Positions 12,017 to 24,369 of a stretch of DNA of 64,000 nt are shown here, piece after piece. The DNA comes from Halichondria panicea (Eukaryota; Porifera; Demospongiae; Suberitida; Halichondriidae): the NCBI RefSeq assembly GCF_963675165.1, contig NC_087388.1:4903047-4967046 (forward strand), given 5' to 3'. Both the position numbers and the translations under genes were made by a program. A model generated the notes under the pieces. The model was not told where the DNA came from. It was given only the letters and a program-made list of their open reading frames with translations, and ran no database searches. Numbering within the stretch: the stretch's first letter is position 1; every line of letters starts with the position of its first letter.

Positions 12017-12332
12017 GTGTATAGGTTTCAGGCAACTGTACGTCACATGACTGATTCTTGTTTTCATATATTAATTATCGTTCTTTATACTCGACATCAA
12101 TCACCACTTGTATTATCGACTAGGTGTTATTATTATTGTGTTACCTCAATTATATCTCTGCCCAACAAATCATCTTTACTTCTCTCGACTTGCATTAATC
12201 ATTATTTTGATCCAACACTATCTTTACTCCTCACATGCACAGTCATGGTTCATTAATTCTCAATGGAAAGTTCAAAGTTCATTACACTAATTATTGAACC
12301 TTAATAAACACTAATTTCAAAGAAAAGTAACA

Positions 12333-15300
12333 CTACTCATCGTCAGAAGATGAGAAAGAAATGTTCCAAAGCTTTGGAGGAGTTATGTACAGTTCTTTCT
12401 TGTGTCTGCAAGTCTTTCTTTCATGAGCTATTTGGTTTTCCGAATCATACCACTGTATGTACGTGTATACAGAATGATATTGATCGATAAAAACAGATGA
12501 TAAAAAGTCATAACTTACACTAGCATAATCGTAACAGCTCAGACTCTCTTTAAGTTTACCACTGCATCTTGAATGCTTGAGCCTCTTCCTTTCTGCAATC
12601 TTGGAAGGTGTGCTGATTGTTGATTTCTATATCCCTTTACCGTTCAGCCGCACACAATCTGGAAAGTCTGGAACAGTTCCATCACTTTAGTTTGCATCTG
12701 AGCCCAACCCACACTTTAGTTTGCATCTGAGCCCAACCCACCAAATTAGCTTGATGTTATCTCCGCCCTCAATGAAGTGGCTAATGGCTTGTAGAGATGG
12801 GCGTGGGTCAATGGCTGTGCACAAACTAACCATCGATTTTATGCCTTGCTGCTGCCTCGATGGAAGTATGTGTGGCCTTTAAAAGCTGCACTCTGGTCAA
12901 CTAAGCTGCTTAGCAAGCATGTAGACTATTGTAGAGCTTGTGTCCACTTGTGAAGTGCCTGTGTACACAAATGGCTTGCTGCTTCCTCTTCGAAAATATT
13001 CTATGGCTACCAAGATAGTCCAGAGGGTCTACCAATGGATACTACTCAGTCCTACATGCTGTATAGCTTGTTTTAAACCTTTTTTTTTTTTTAAGTGTCC
13101 TAATTGAACAGCTCAGCAGAACATCAAAGGATAATCGCATTCATGATACTATCCAATCTGCCACAGAATCCAATATCATGCAACATTCACAAGTTGATAG
13201 CACGCTCCCTCCCAGATTGTTGTTGTAAAAATTACAACATTTTGACCGGTAAAGGGATATGTTTAGGTTAATGCATGGTATTTAAATGCTTATTACTATA
13301 AACGGTCACGTACCTTAGTATATATCTTTTTACTAATAGATGTCTTTCGACTTGTCAACCAACCACTAGCACTGTACCAGGCATTGTGGTATAAATCACA
13401 TGCTTTGTATTCGTATTACTCACGAAGATGTGGGATGATTAACATCACGATCAGTGGTGTCCAGGTCATCAGCAGTTTGCTATGAGTATTAATATACCAT
13501 TAATGTAGATGTCTTGTAAAAAATCACTCCTACCACAGAGTCTAGACTATAACAGGGAAGTAGTAGATCATCAACCCCCTCATCTGCAATGTCGTCAAAC
13601 GACAATTTTCGACTTGTAAGCCTAAAATTATAATTTTGATCATCAGTGCATACACAGTATAATATGGCGCAATATTAGTGCCAAAATTAGAGTATATACG
13701 TATTTGTATTAGGGGGTACTCTTTTTGTAAACTGGTATAGAAAATAAACATTCAGGGGTACACTTTTTAGTGTAGACTATCACTTGGGGGTACTCTTATC
13801 ACTTTAGGTACACAAATAATTCTTTTGAGGGTATCTACTCTTCCATATTATAATGACCTGAAGAGTACCCTCAAATAAAAAGAGTACACCCTCAAATAAA
13901 AAGAGTACCCCCAAATAATTTCTAAGGTTAAAGTACACGTACTTTAACCTCTACTTAGAGGTGTGGCTTGTATTTCTATTTAGAGCGCCCCTTAGAATTG
14001 TTTATTAAACAGTACAGTCCCTTGGAAGTCTGGTGTAACTACGCTGGAAGCTGCTGATAGCTGATTTATAGAGAACTGTTGACTGATATTGTTGATGGCT
14101 CGTTGAGTCAAACAGAGGCAGAAGCCCTGGGCTATGTAGCTGTGATGGACTAATGAGAAAAAAATCTGATTTTAAGTATGTACAGATGTAATGGAATGTA
14201 CAGATATAATGGAATGTACATATCTATATTTATTGACTCTATTTTTAGACTGTGGATCTCAGATAAGTCTGAGTCACATGTGTTTTTTGTCAGTTCTCTC
14301 AATTTATTGATTTTATTAAAATGATCATGAGAGTTCTCAACCGATAGACACTTAAAAATCAATATAGGCTGTTGCTAGTCTAGCCTATCAGTCTATCACA
14401 GTAGCACACGCTATCTTTAAAGGACATGCTGGTGGCAAGACCATACAGTTGCGAGCAGATTTTGTACACCTACCTTTAATAGCTTCTGAACTGAGAAGTG
14501 GGAAGGCCTTCATCAGATCCCTTATAATTGATTACAATAAGTGTTCTAAGGGACTACCAAAAATTGATGTATTTTTATGAGACTAGATCTATGCATATGC
14601 GCATGTACATAAAAATTATAATTATGGTGCTTTTATAAGTTATATTACATGGGGACAAAACGGTACTCAAAGTGTAAGGATGTGCTCTAAATACAAATAC
14701 ATGTAGAGGTTAAAGTACGTGAACTTTAACCTTAGAAATTATTTGGGGTACTCTTTTTATTTGAGGGTACTCTTTTTATTTGGGGGTACTCTTTTTAGTT
14801 CAGTACGGAAAATATAAATTATTTGAGGGTACTCTTCAGGTCATTATAATATAGAAGAGTAGGTACCCTCAAAAGAATTATTTGTGTACCTAAAGTGATA
14901 AGAGTACCCCCAAGTGATAGTCTACACTAAACAGTATACCCCTGAATGTTTATTTTCTATACCAGTTTACAAAAAGAGTACCCCCTAGATACAAATACGT
15001 ATATACTCTAATTTTGGCACTAATATTGCGCCATAGTATAATAGAAAGTAACTCACGTGTTTCCACTGTCTAGATGACTGACGTCTATTAGCTGTTTGGC
15101 GTTGAGCTGTCTGGCCAGTTGTTCTACCCTACATAAAATAAAAACCAAAGTAACTCTGTAAACCTTCGTGGGAGTTTGCACCTTTCCACACTGTCATCGA
15201 GCATCAGTGCCTGCTTCTTAATAGCTACAGTATAACAATAAACAATTCGGTTTAAGTGCTAATTAATACATATTACACAATCACAGATTTTGATCAGAAG

Positions 15301-15396
15301 GCCTTTTTTATGTACTGGGCAAATTGGACAAGAAAATTGATGTCCTTTCAGCTCATGCTCACCCTTTAACTCTCCAAGAATCTTAGCAAGGCTCAT
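12333..15396 (-). CDS. 215-aa protein, zinc-ribbon start, Sae2-like end
   Basis: Eight exons, all in phase: 15277-15396, 15182-15216, 15057-15128, 13534-13612, 13424-13479, 13314-13371, 12519-12626, 12333-12452; stop TAG at 12333. The N-terminus has paired cysteines (CPICPVHKK...CDC) that could bind zinc. The middle is acidic and low in complexity. The C-terminal 70 residues are basic and end CRHKKELYITPPKLWNISF followed by an acidic SSSDDE tail. The C-x-H...TPP..W...F pattern recalls the C-terminal domain of the DNA-end resection factors CtIP/Sae2, but this is a short, weak resemblance. Two introns hold transposons (12632-13257 and 13655-15043). It converges with the 316-aa gene, ending 316 bases from its stop. 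Confidence 0.75.
12632..13257. mobile_element. TATCCC-ended element, TA flanks
   Basis: Inverted ends TCCCTTTACCG/CGGTAAAGGGA between TA dinucleotides. A related copy in inverted orientation covers about 34350-35024, sharing several hundred bases. It lies in an intron of the 215-aa gene, ending six bases from the exon that starts at 12626. Confidence 0.75.
13655..15043. mobile_element. 1.4-kb foldback element in intron
   Basis: Two arms of about 330 bases (about 13655-13975 and 14690-15043) are inverted copies with few differences; the loop is about 700 bases. The arms contain repeated GAGGGTACTCTTTTT-type units and AAAGTACGTGAACTTTAACC. No protein is encoded. The whole element lies within one intron (13613-15056) of the 215-aa gene, filling most of it. 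Confidence 0.85.
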
Positions 15397-15850
15397 ATTA
15401 ATCACTCATGTCACTCAACAAGCTCTCATTTGCTCACATGTACAGATGTGTAGCAGAGCAGCTCCTTCCTCACTTGTGATACATAGTAGAACATCAGATT
15501 TGCAATCTTAGTGAAGTACATATTACACACACATCTTTAACACATATCTGATCCACTTGTATAGTAAATAGATTTGATACGGTTCTGTGTACACATCAGT
15601 ATAATAAGTGCACCTCTCACATATCCTAATCATGTATGTGGATTTTTGGTTGTGTAGCTAGCCACCAGCAACTGATTTAAAATGTAGCTAGATCTAGCTG
15701 CCCAGAGGAGGTCCGACAACAGTGCGCCTGAGCTTTCTGAAGCAACGCTCTTTAGTAAAAAAAAAAAGATCATTATGCTGATTCAGCAAAAGCAGTGCAG
15801 TGCATGCAATTGCGCAATCAAAGTACAGACTAGACCATAGATAGTAGAGG

Positions 15851-17405
15851 CATAGATGTAGGGGAGAGGGATTGGAAACGGAAGTGGGCCTCGGAAAACA
15901 TCCGCGCCTCGCTTTCTTGTCTTCTTTTCTTGCCTCAAATGAGGAAAACTCATTGCATAACTACTCAATCTATGATTGCATAAGCGGTGAAAGAAGAGGG
16001 AAAGAGACACAATCAACAGTGCATTGGTACATGGTAATAGTAAGGAGAATGTGCAGAGCTAGTGGTATTGGATACTTGTTTCACAGTAGATATAAAATCA
16101 TCAGAGGATGCTTAGTTCCCTGAAATTGTGAATGTATTTGTGACTGTCAGAGGCTTCTCTTTTGCTGCCAACTTAATTAAATGAAAACGAAAACCATCAA
16201 GAAGTCCACTAGTTTGAGGCAATAACCATGATCATTCATACGACAAGATACATAATACACCATGTAACTTTCTTAATAATTGTTTTCACTTTTGATGAAT
16301 CAATTGTACGAAGTTTCTAGGCTGGTGAGCGTACATTTCAATTTCCAATTCAATGTATGTATAATTACATACACTTGGAGACAGCAAAACACTCCACAGC
16401 ACTGCCAGTTGCTTTCTAAGTGTAAAACGAGTGGGATCAAACCGAACAACATTAACAAAAACTTACACGATAAAAATGATTATTACAGCTATAATTATGA
16501 TTAGTTTAGCACTCTAATCAGACAGTCTTAGATGGAGAGAAAGCTGGTGAGGTATACAAGGGTGTATATATAGCCGGAACAGCCGATAACATTTACGAGG
16601 GCGGTGACGTGTAGGGGTGTAGAGAGGAGGGGTATTCTTCTGTCTTCTTTTCTTCAGCGTACTCAGTAAGTTTTGGCTTGCGAGGTATTGCTATATAAAA
16701 TATAGATGAAACAGCATTTGTAGTAGTTAAATATCTCGGGCCTACAGGCCCTTCACCACAATCTACTACCGGGCCAATAACAATTATGAGGTAAAAATAG
16801 GTGACTACACATTCATGCACACAAAAGCTATACATCCACCGGATCCAAAACTAATGCTCTTGGGGTGATCACCAATCATAAGGGAATGTATGCCTAAAAT
16901 TAAAATTTCTGTAACGCTTAGCGTATTCCCAAAAAAGGGATCTTTAGTGGTACTCTTTAATTCAACTTTTTTCTAGCACTAAATTCTACCAGCTGATGTA
17001 TGACTAATTTTCTTTGGCTTTGGGTGATACCACATGATTTACCAACAAGCATATTGAAGTATACGACCTAAACATTAATCATTTCAGAGAAAAAGGGATA
17101 AATGTGTACAATACAAGACTAAACTTACCTAAATTCAATGAAGAAGATAGTTGCAACGGTAAATAGAGCTTGAATAATGGTTATTCACTATCTATATAAA
17201 GCACAGTTGCACTGGATACTGGAAAACTTGACAGAATACTAGTGACAACTCATAAAATCCTAGATTTGCAATAATCTCAGTTACCCGCAAAGTTCCTGGG
17301 GAATAGTTTAGCCCTCATTAAGCGAGGCGCGGATGTTTATCGAGGTCATATGTGAAGTACATTGAAATCTACTTCCGTTTCCAATCCCTCTCTCCTACAT
17401 CTATG
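15851..17405. mobile_element. 1555-bp TIR element, 7-bp TSD
   Basis: Terminal inverted repeats of about 35 bp (CATAGATGTAGGGGAGAGGG, with a single G/A difference) and an exact 7-bp flank GTAGAGG (15844-15850, 17406-17412). No transposase ORF is visible; the longest internal ORFs are under 85 codons. Probably non-autonomous. Confidence 0.8.
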
Positions 17406-17515
17406 GTAGAGGGAAGGGATTGGAAACACATGGATTTCGCGCGGCCCATGCGTGTCGCACCGGAAATTGACAGGAAGTACAGCTTGATGCTTTTTTATTG
17501 GAAATCTTTGCAAGA

Positions 17516-18899
17516 ATGGCTACTACTTTGCATACGAGTATGAGTGTCTCTCCGTGTAAGTTTTTATTATTCTACAAAGTCACCTAGCTATTATAATTCC
17601 TTAGACTATAAAGCTCAAGTGTATGGTAGTATAGTAGCCTTAACCCCATTTCCTTGTACTTTTTGCAGCTGTTTCTCTTGTTCTGTCTGCTGTTCAAAGA
17701 GTTGTTAATGATGACATGTTCACTAAAGTCTCCAGTCAGAATGCAAGGGCTGTCCTTTTAGCTGGGACAATGATGACAGAGTGGCTGAAGAACTCGTCTC
17801 ACGAGCAACAGGCTGATAAGTTTTGCTCCACTCTTGTTTCCTCCATTCGTGGTTGCATTCCCATTGATATGAAGTCAACTGCAGCCTCAAGGGAGTCTTT
17901 CTGGCAGCGATACCACCGGTTCCCTTTACTATCTATGACTAGACAGCAGCGCAGGCAAAATGAAAAGATCTCGAGAACAAGGACAAACTGAACCAAGGGT
18001 GTCTTCCCAGTCTTCCCCTAGTACTCCAAGACAGCCTTCCAAAAGGCACAGACCTCCAACAGCAACTTGTCCGGTCCCCTCTTTCAGTTAGGTCTCTAAA
18101 TCAACAGAGTCCTGATTCTCAACTGAGAAGTACTGCAAGAAAGAGTTTGAGCTTCACAAATTCTCAATCAAGGGTAAAAACAATAGCTTACTGATTATAT
18201 GTGTCTTGATGCATGTATCTAGGCCGCAATCGCATGGAGTTTGGATGAGCTCAAGCAGCTAACTAGTTATGTGTGTTGTGCTGGCTTCAAAGACAGGTGG
18301 CCAGCATTTGGAAGAAAACATCAGTTTTGAAATATACCTCTGAATTTCTTTTTGTAAACATGGAAGCAGTACGCACAGGTAAACTGCTACTAGATGTTCG
18401 TATCATAAAAATAATGGTGAATTTTCTATCTCATCTACTGTAGCTGATGCCTGTCAAAACACTGTTCAGAGGGAGCTGTAAAATCGTTTCTCCTCTCCTG
18501 ACAATGCCAAAGCTGAATACAATTTGACCAATAAAACAAACTCTTCTTGCCCAATGATGAACAATTGTGTTTTATCAGGCACTGGTCAGACAATATCAGA
18601 GCTCTGTCGAGAAGAACAGATCGGTGTGGTGACTAAGCTGTTCCAGAAATATGCACTTCTTTATTATGAAAGAGTTTATCCTTCCATTCTCTCTCTTGAG
18701 GCTATGGTGCAATTGGATCGTGGTGGTGGAACCAATGTGATGTACAACTTGGTGAAAGCAATAGGCACGAAGAGACCTAACAGTATGAGAAACGGAATGA
18801 CCCCGATCTGCCGTATTTTTATTATACCTCCAACCACGACCGCTTCTATGAGGGTGACATACCTGATTTTGACATTCCATCCACACAATCACCTATATA
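17516..18899 (+). pseudogene. Decayed multi-exon gene of unknown family
   Basis: First exon 17516-17555 (ATG, donor GTAAGT) joins 17669 in phase and reads 120 codons to a stop at 17989. Beyond that, plausible exon pieces continue in shifting frames: a Ser/Pro/Arg-rich piece from 17960, a piece after the acceptor at about 18222 (AWSLDELKQLTSYVCCAG), and an acidic piece ending at 18899 (NDPDLPYFYYTSNHDRFYEG). Frame changes between the pieces suggest a degenerate copy. It converges on the HIRAN-like pseudogene downstream. No known domain recognised. Confidence 0.5.
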
Positions 18900-19231
18900 G
18901 GAAAATGTCTAGAGTCCCGAGAGCTGAATCGATGGCCACTTCTACGTTTTCAAGTGGGAAGTCCTCCCTTCCATCACACAAAACTCTTCATACAAGAGCG
19001 ATTTTTCACAATCCACCAGAAGAAAGAGCTGCCGCCACCACCTAATATTCCCACTTACATCTCCGAACACTCGTATGTCTAACTTTCGAGGACGTATAAT
19101 TGCTATTATGTATTCTTTACCTTGTATTCTTTATCATACGTCATTTGCATGCGTTAATTATCCAATGTCATACGTTCAGAATTATAACAACTGTGACAGA
19201 TAATGACCATACAATTATTGCAAGTTGCAGT

Positions 19232-20040
19232 TCAAGTAAAGGTGCTACAACATCTTTTAACCTTTATCGACCATTCTCCTCTCCGAGTGACTCCAATACA
19301 AGCATAATAGCCAGGCGGTTTCTTCCAAAGCTTGAACTTTACCCACACGAACTCGACTACTAATATGTCCCCTTGTTTGATAGCTGTGTGTACTTCCTCA
19401 AATTTCAGAAACAACATAACCAATTGTCCGCCAAACCCCATTATATATTATGAAGGCACTGAAAAGAAATTGCCTCAGGATCAACAATATTCTCTGGCTC
19501 AGGTTTCATCTTCACTGGAACAATGTCACCACTTTTAATTATATCCTTAACTTCATGGAGAATGTTCTGATACTCCGTATCACAAGTGACACCTATGCAT
19601 TTAAATGAAACATAGCTCTCTTAAGTGTCTTCTTCTTGGGATGCAAACTCTTCACTAGATATTCTGTCACACACACTACTATCAGTATCATCGTCACAGT
19701 TTCCATCATTAAGTAGCCAATCCCATACGATTAGAAAACCAAGCTTGTCAAAAGCCTTTAGGTGTCGTACATACACAACTTTACAAAACTCTTCAACCTG
19801 TAAGAGAAGTATATAGTATTTAAGTATGCGCAAGTACAACAAAATTGGGAAGCAACTTACATCAACAAAACAATGGTCTTTAATAGTGATAGCAAAAGGG
19901 GTGGTAGACGGTCTAGAAGGGTCTGGAAAGCTCTGGTCTGATCTCAAGAATCCATCATACACACGTACAGATCCATCTAAATGTTCAAACTGAAATGTTC
20001 CTTGCCTCAGTTCAACTTCAATTACTGAAAAGCTTGGAAT
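19232..20040 (-). pseudogene. HIRAN-like domain gene, decayed copy 1
   Basis: Read on the minus strand. An exon from about 20038 to about 19860 (RVYDGFLRSDQSFPDPSRP...CFVD, donor GTAAGT) joins one starting near 19799 (VEEFCKVVYVRHLKAFDKLGF). After a TAA the same frame continues with KCIGVTCDTEYQNIL, SGDIVPVKMKPEPENIVDPE, then, after a shift, VHTAIKQGDILVVEFVWVKF and YYACIGVTRRGEW. The KCIGV...EPEN..D..AI...IGYV pattern matches the HIRAN fold known from DNA-repair helicases and from animal multicopy genes. Several stops and shifts make it a pseudogene. Its 5' side is cut at 20042 by the element at 20047-22259. Confidence 0.65.
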
Positions 20041-20046
20041 TCTACA

Positions 20047-22259
20047 CAGGGGCGATCCTAGGATTCAGTCAATGGAGGTGCTCATTGCGCGCGAAGCGCG
20101 CGCAAAATTTAAACCACGCCCACTTCCGGAGTCACGCCCCTTTTGTCGGCAACGCCCACTGTTTTCTAGATGGTGCACAGTACTGACAGTATATACAACA
20201 GTACAGTGCCATCAGCAAGTCAAGAATGTTTATGACCAGAAGCTCAATTCGCCTGGGATGGCAAACTCTAGCCAACTCTTCTTAAGGTATGTCAAATGTC
20301 AATGCAATCATGTCTAGTCTACTCTGAAGTGTAAGTGATGATAAACGTTTGTTCCTTTGCTTGATCTGACGACAGTCTTGATTCTTTTCTTTTCAGGCCA
20401 CTAAAAGATTGATCAGCTTACCAGGAGGTGACAGGCAGCGTACAAAGTATGACCACCAGTACCTTGATGTTGAGGAAAAGAGACTTTGTAGTAGCGATGT
20501 CAGACCGATTTTCATTTTTGCTATTTCTAACTCCTATGTATTACTATCTCTTTTGAACACTCTAGGCAAACCAGAAAAACTTTACTGCACTGGATTTGGT
20601 CAAGCGAATGCAGAGATACAGAGTTTTGAAGAACACTAGTCAGGGAAAAATTCGTACAAAAATTTACCGCATTTTAATGTACTTGGGCGGGACTTATGAA
20701 ATTTGTTGTTAATACCGGAAATGATCTTAAAGTTAGCATATCTGCTGAACCGCTTGGTCTATTCTCTTTTAAAAAAGTATGAAATGGACACTCAGGACTC
20801 AGGAGTTAACATTGTAACCATTTGATATCTATTATGAAGTTTATAATGTTTCTGTAATGTATATCTTTATGATGTCCCTATAATAGTATGATGTCTCCTG
20901 CTTCAGAGAGTTCTTTTGGATTTAAAGTAACCATGCTATCTTTTCTTTCGTACAGTATATTGTATCATGTTTCAGAACTCTCATCAATGTCCACCTTACG
21001 CTTGTATCTGTTTCTTGATCTTTATAAGCAATTTTTCTGTCAATTTCATTTGGTCTAAATAATTCGTTTTTAGTGTGATGTAAATTTAAGGCCATACAAC
21101 TATAAATCTATGATACAACTCTGTTGACAGCTTCTAATTAATACAGTAGATTACTCTTGTCTTTTTTGTGTGCAAATTGAATCAGTTCTTGCAATTTAAT
21201 AGTTTTGGTAGATTACATTGTTGTCCCTGGAATTCTCTCCAATCTTTCTTGTTTCTTTTCAACAGAGGCTTTCAGATTGCTTCAATAATTACTTTCAGTA
21301 ACTTCTAAGAACTTCTAAGAAATAAATACAGCTATTGGTACACTTGGCTTGATTTTACTGCATTTCTATTCTCAGCTCCACCCATCTATCCATGCAATAT
21401 GTGATTCCGCAAGAAATAAAAGCTTATTGTAGCAACTTTTTGCATAATCTGGAGAGAGTTAGAGATGAAAGACATGCTCACTTGTGTTTTTGTTCATTTT
21501 CATGTTTGGTTGCCAAAATGATGATCACCTTTGAGAAAAAATCACACACAAAACAAGCATCAAATGCTAAAATCATAAAAAACTGTTATAAAAATCAAAT
21601 TCTACGCTATTTTTTACCCCTGGGAACAGCTGTTGTTTGCTAGACTCTTCCAGGGCTTGCGGAAAGCCCTTCTTGTTCACTCACTTTCTGGTCCCGTTTT
21701 TTACCATTGAATTACTGTACGAAAATACGCCCACGCACTACTTCCGGTCTGACATCTCTATTTGTAGTTTACATTGCAAAGATTGATTATTATTAATTTA
21801 TTGTACATACATGTAGGCTTAATTATATAATTATACTATACATTTATGTACCTCATGTTATTTTGTACCTGGATCCAAGAACCTTGTCGTGCTGCATGTT
21901 GTGAAGCAATCAAGTGTTCTATGTGTTTGATACAGCAAACCACTTCCTACTGCCTAGCCTTATTATTGAGCCCCTCCCCACTCTTTACTAGTTCCCATGG
22001 ATATCCCAGTAACGATCGAAGAAAAGTAAGTTTTTTAGGCCAGCTTAGCTAGCTAGCTAGATCTAACTGGTATAAAGTTATTGTAACTATCACTATTAAT
22101 TAAGCTGTAGATAGCTGCAGTAAGTGTAGCTTCCTTCTAGCCAGCCAGTGATGGTTGAACTATCTACTTGAGCTTCTCTGAGTCTGTATAGGGTGCTGGA
22201 GCACCAGAGTCTGGATGGGGGTGCTGGAGCACCCTAAGCACCACCCTGTGTACGCCCCT
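20047..22259. mobile_element. 2.2-kb CAGGGGCG element, 5-bp TSD
   Basis: Starts CAGGGGCGATCC and ends GTACGCCCCTG, with exact CTACA flanks (20042-20046, 22260-22264). Same termini and duplication length as the elements at 9353 and 42166. It contains the spliced plus-strand coding pieces at 20397-20712 but no recognisable hAT transposase. It interrupts the HIRAN-like pseudogene close to an exon border. Confidence 0.75.
20397..20712 (+). CDS. Two short exons inside the 2.2-kb element
   Basis: Exon 20397-20498 (after acceptor TTTTCTTTTCAG; begins ATKRLISLPGGDRQRTKYD) can splice through GTCAGA...CTCTAG to 20566-20712 (ANQKNFTALDLVKRMQRYR), ending at TAA 20710 after 48 codons. Both exons are in frame across the junction. 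The piece is basic and not recognised. It may be the 3' end of a gene carried by the element. Confidence 0.4.
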
Positions 22260-22543
22260 GCTACACCTATGCTCAGCACAGAGACGTTTACCCCATTATT
22301 AATTAATGGCAGTGTCAACTGAAGTGTCTGGTATAGAACTTTTAGCACACATTGCATTTTATTCAGCAGCCTGCCAGGTAGATACTTTGTGCATAGATGC
22401 TTTGTGTGGCATTTATCTTCTTAGATTTTTGCTGAATGGGCATAATGATCCTTTTTTTACTAAAGAGCGTTGCTTCAGAAAGCTCTGTTGTCGGACCTCC
22501 TCTGCTAGCTGCCGCGAGGCTAGAGCTCACGTGACAGCACTAA

Positions 22544-23454
22544 TTCGTGAAATCTGGAACAGGAGCGTCTTTAGGTCGATCAATTAGTGTGGATCTGGCC
22601 TCACCACGCCTCCATGTCATTCTATTAGTCTAGATCCGGCTAGCAATTCTAGCTGGGACTCCCAGTTCTAGCTCGTTTTGTTTAGCGTGTCAGAGACTGG
22701 GAGAAGATGATTGGCACTCCTTGGCTCCTTTGAATGTACAGCTGTCCAGATCCCTAGAACATACCCTCCATTCTGACGAGTTATCAGTGCATAGGGTGCT
22801 TACTAGATTCTTGCCAGCCAGTACAGTTCAAGCTACACACAGCACCGCTCAACTATTCTCTACCCCATTATCTAGCTAAATCTGGTCCAACTAGACAGCA
22901 GACACAGCTAGTTAATTCAGTAAAGCCAGGGGTAGCCCTACTTCTACGGTTGTTCAATACCCACAGTAACAATTCCTCTGGGCTGGGCTAACTAGTTGAG
23001 CCACGCCTCCCAATTCTCAAGGCTAGGTACATGTCTCTGTCTAGCTGCTTCTTCAGCTTCTTGCTCAGTTTTGTGGCTTAGAGAAAGGCCAGCTACTCAG
23101 GGGGAAGAGTCCAGATGAAAGTCTGGCAGCCAGGTGACGTCCAAACGGTCAGTTATTCTTTCCACCAACTTTTTAATCTAGTCTAGTCCTGCTTGCACTG
23201 CTACTACTACTGCTACTCTTCCTAGCTAGTCAAAGGTTTCTTTTTTTTTTTTTTTTTTTTTTAACTACATATGCACAAAGAGACATCAAAGCTTACATCA
23301 AAGGACACAGATTTTTAGCCTGCTTGACTGATAAGGCCATTACCTAGACTACAGTTTGTTTGTCAGGGAGGAGCTCACATACAACTTCATCTAATTCATC
23401 ATAATGATTCGTTACCGTTGTTGTAATTTCTACAACAGATTGCCAAGGAAAGAG
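22544..23454. repeat. Long repeat, truncated copy
   Basis: About 910 bases nearly identical to 40690-41608 in direct orientation, including a poly-T tract and the right end TTGCCAAGGAAAGAG. The left terminus present in the other copy is missing, so this copy is truncated. Confidence 0.9.
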
Positions 23455-23653
23455 TTAGAACACACTAGTCTGGCCCCAGACCACTTCCTTGCACGTGATC
23501 TGACACGTGCCAGGGAGAGGGTCTGGCCAGAGGAGGCGCGAAGCACTAACCTTTGCTAATTAGGTCTCTAATTGCCGTTGTGTTAATTGCATGCCAGTCT
23601 CATGAATTAGCCGCCCTTCCTACCTGAGGGGGGAGAGACCTTGAGAAGGGCGG

Positions 23654-23851
23654 CTGATTCAAGAGCCTAACCATGGGTACACAGGAGTGAACTGCTATAA
23701 AGATCTCTCTCACTTGCACTGAGGAGATACAAGCATTCAAGAGCTTCCACAACTGATTCAAGAGCCTAACCATGGGTACACAGGAGTGAACTGCTATAAA
23801 GATCTCTCTCACTTGCACTGAGGAGATACAAGCATTCAAGAGCTTCCACAA
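23654..23851. repeat. Perfect 99-bp tandem duplication
   Basis: Two adjacent copies (23654-23752, 23753-23851), identical as far as I can read, starting CTGATTCAAGAGCCTAACCA. The unit is 33 codons long and open on the minus strand through both copies, but nothing else suggests coding. Confidence 0.95.
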
Positions 23852-24369
23852 CTGAAGATGTAAGATGTGGAATGCTTCTTCAGAGATATGGTGGGCACAT
23901 TTTACACTTCACACCGTCAAGTAAAATTGGAGGAAAGTTCTCCCAAACGAATGGATCCCTCGTTGCCATCAATTATTACTGTTTTATCAAATGCCTTCAT
24001 TTGATGTACGTACGAATATATACTACAATGTACCAGTTGATCATCATCCTCCCTCACAAGTTACTGCAATATAACTGACCACAACTATTTATAATTTGGA
24101 CATTGATAATCATGAGCATTATATTCATGGCTAACAGCTATTAATACGTGTATAATTATATGATATATGCATGTTATTGCTGCACTCGGTCGAATTTCAA
24201 TAGAAATGTACAACAAAAAATGAACATGAGCGGTGAACAATGCTATCAGAACATGATTGTTTATAGTCGTGCGAGTGTTATATAATTAAATTAATGCAGT
24301 CATTGGAAATCGATCAACGCAAAATTAGGTTAGGCGACAACAGTACTTATTGTGTACTTTAACATTAAT

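Noticed and set aside
23600-23851. Minus-strand ORF with two identical 33-residue repeats
   Set aside because: It is simply the translation of a recent 99-bp tandem duplication inside a transposon; no other coding evidence.
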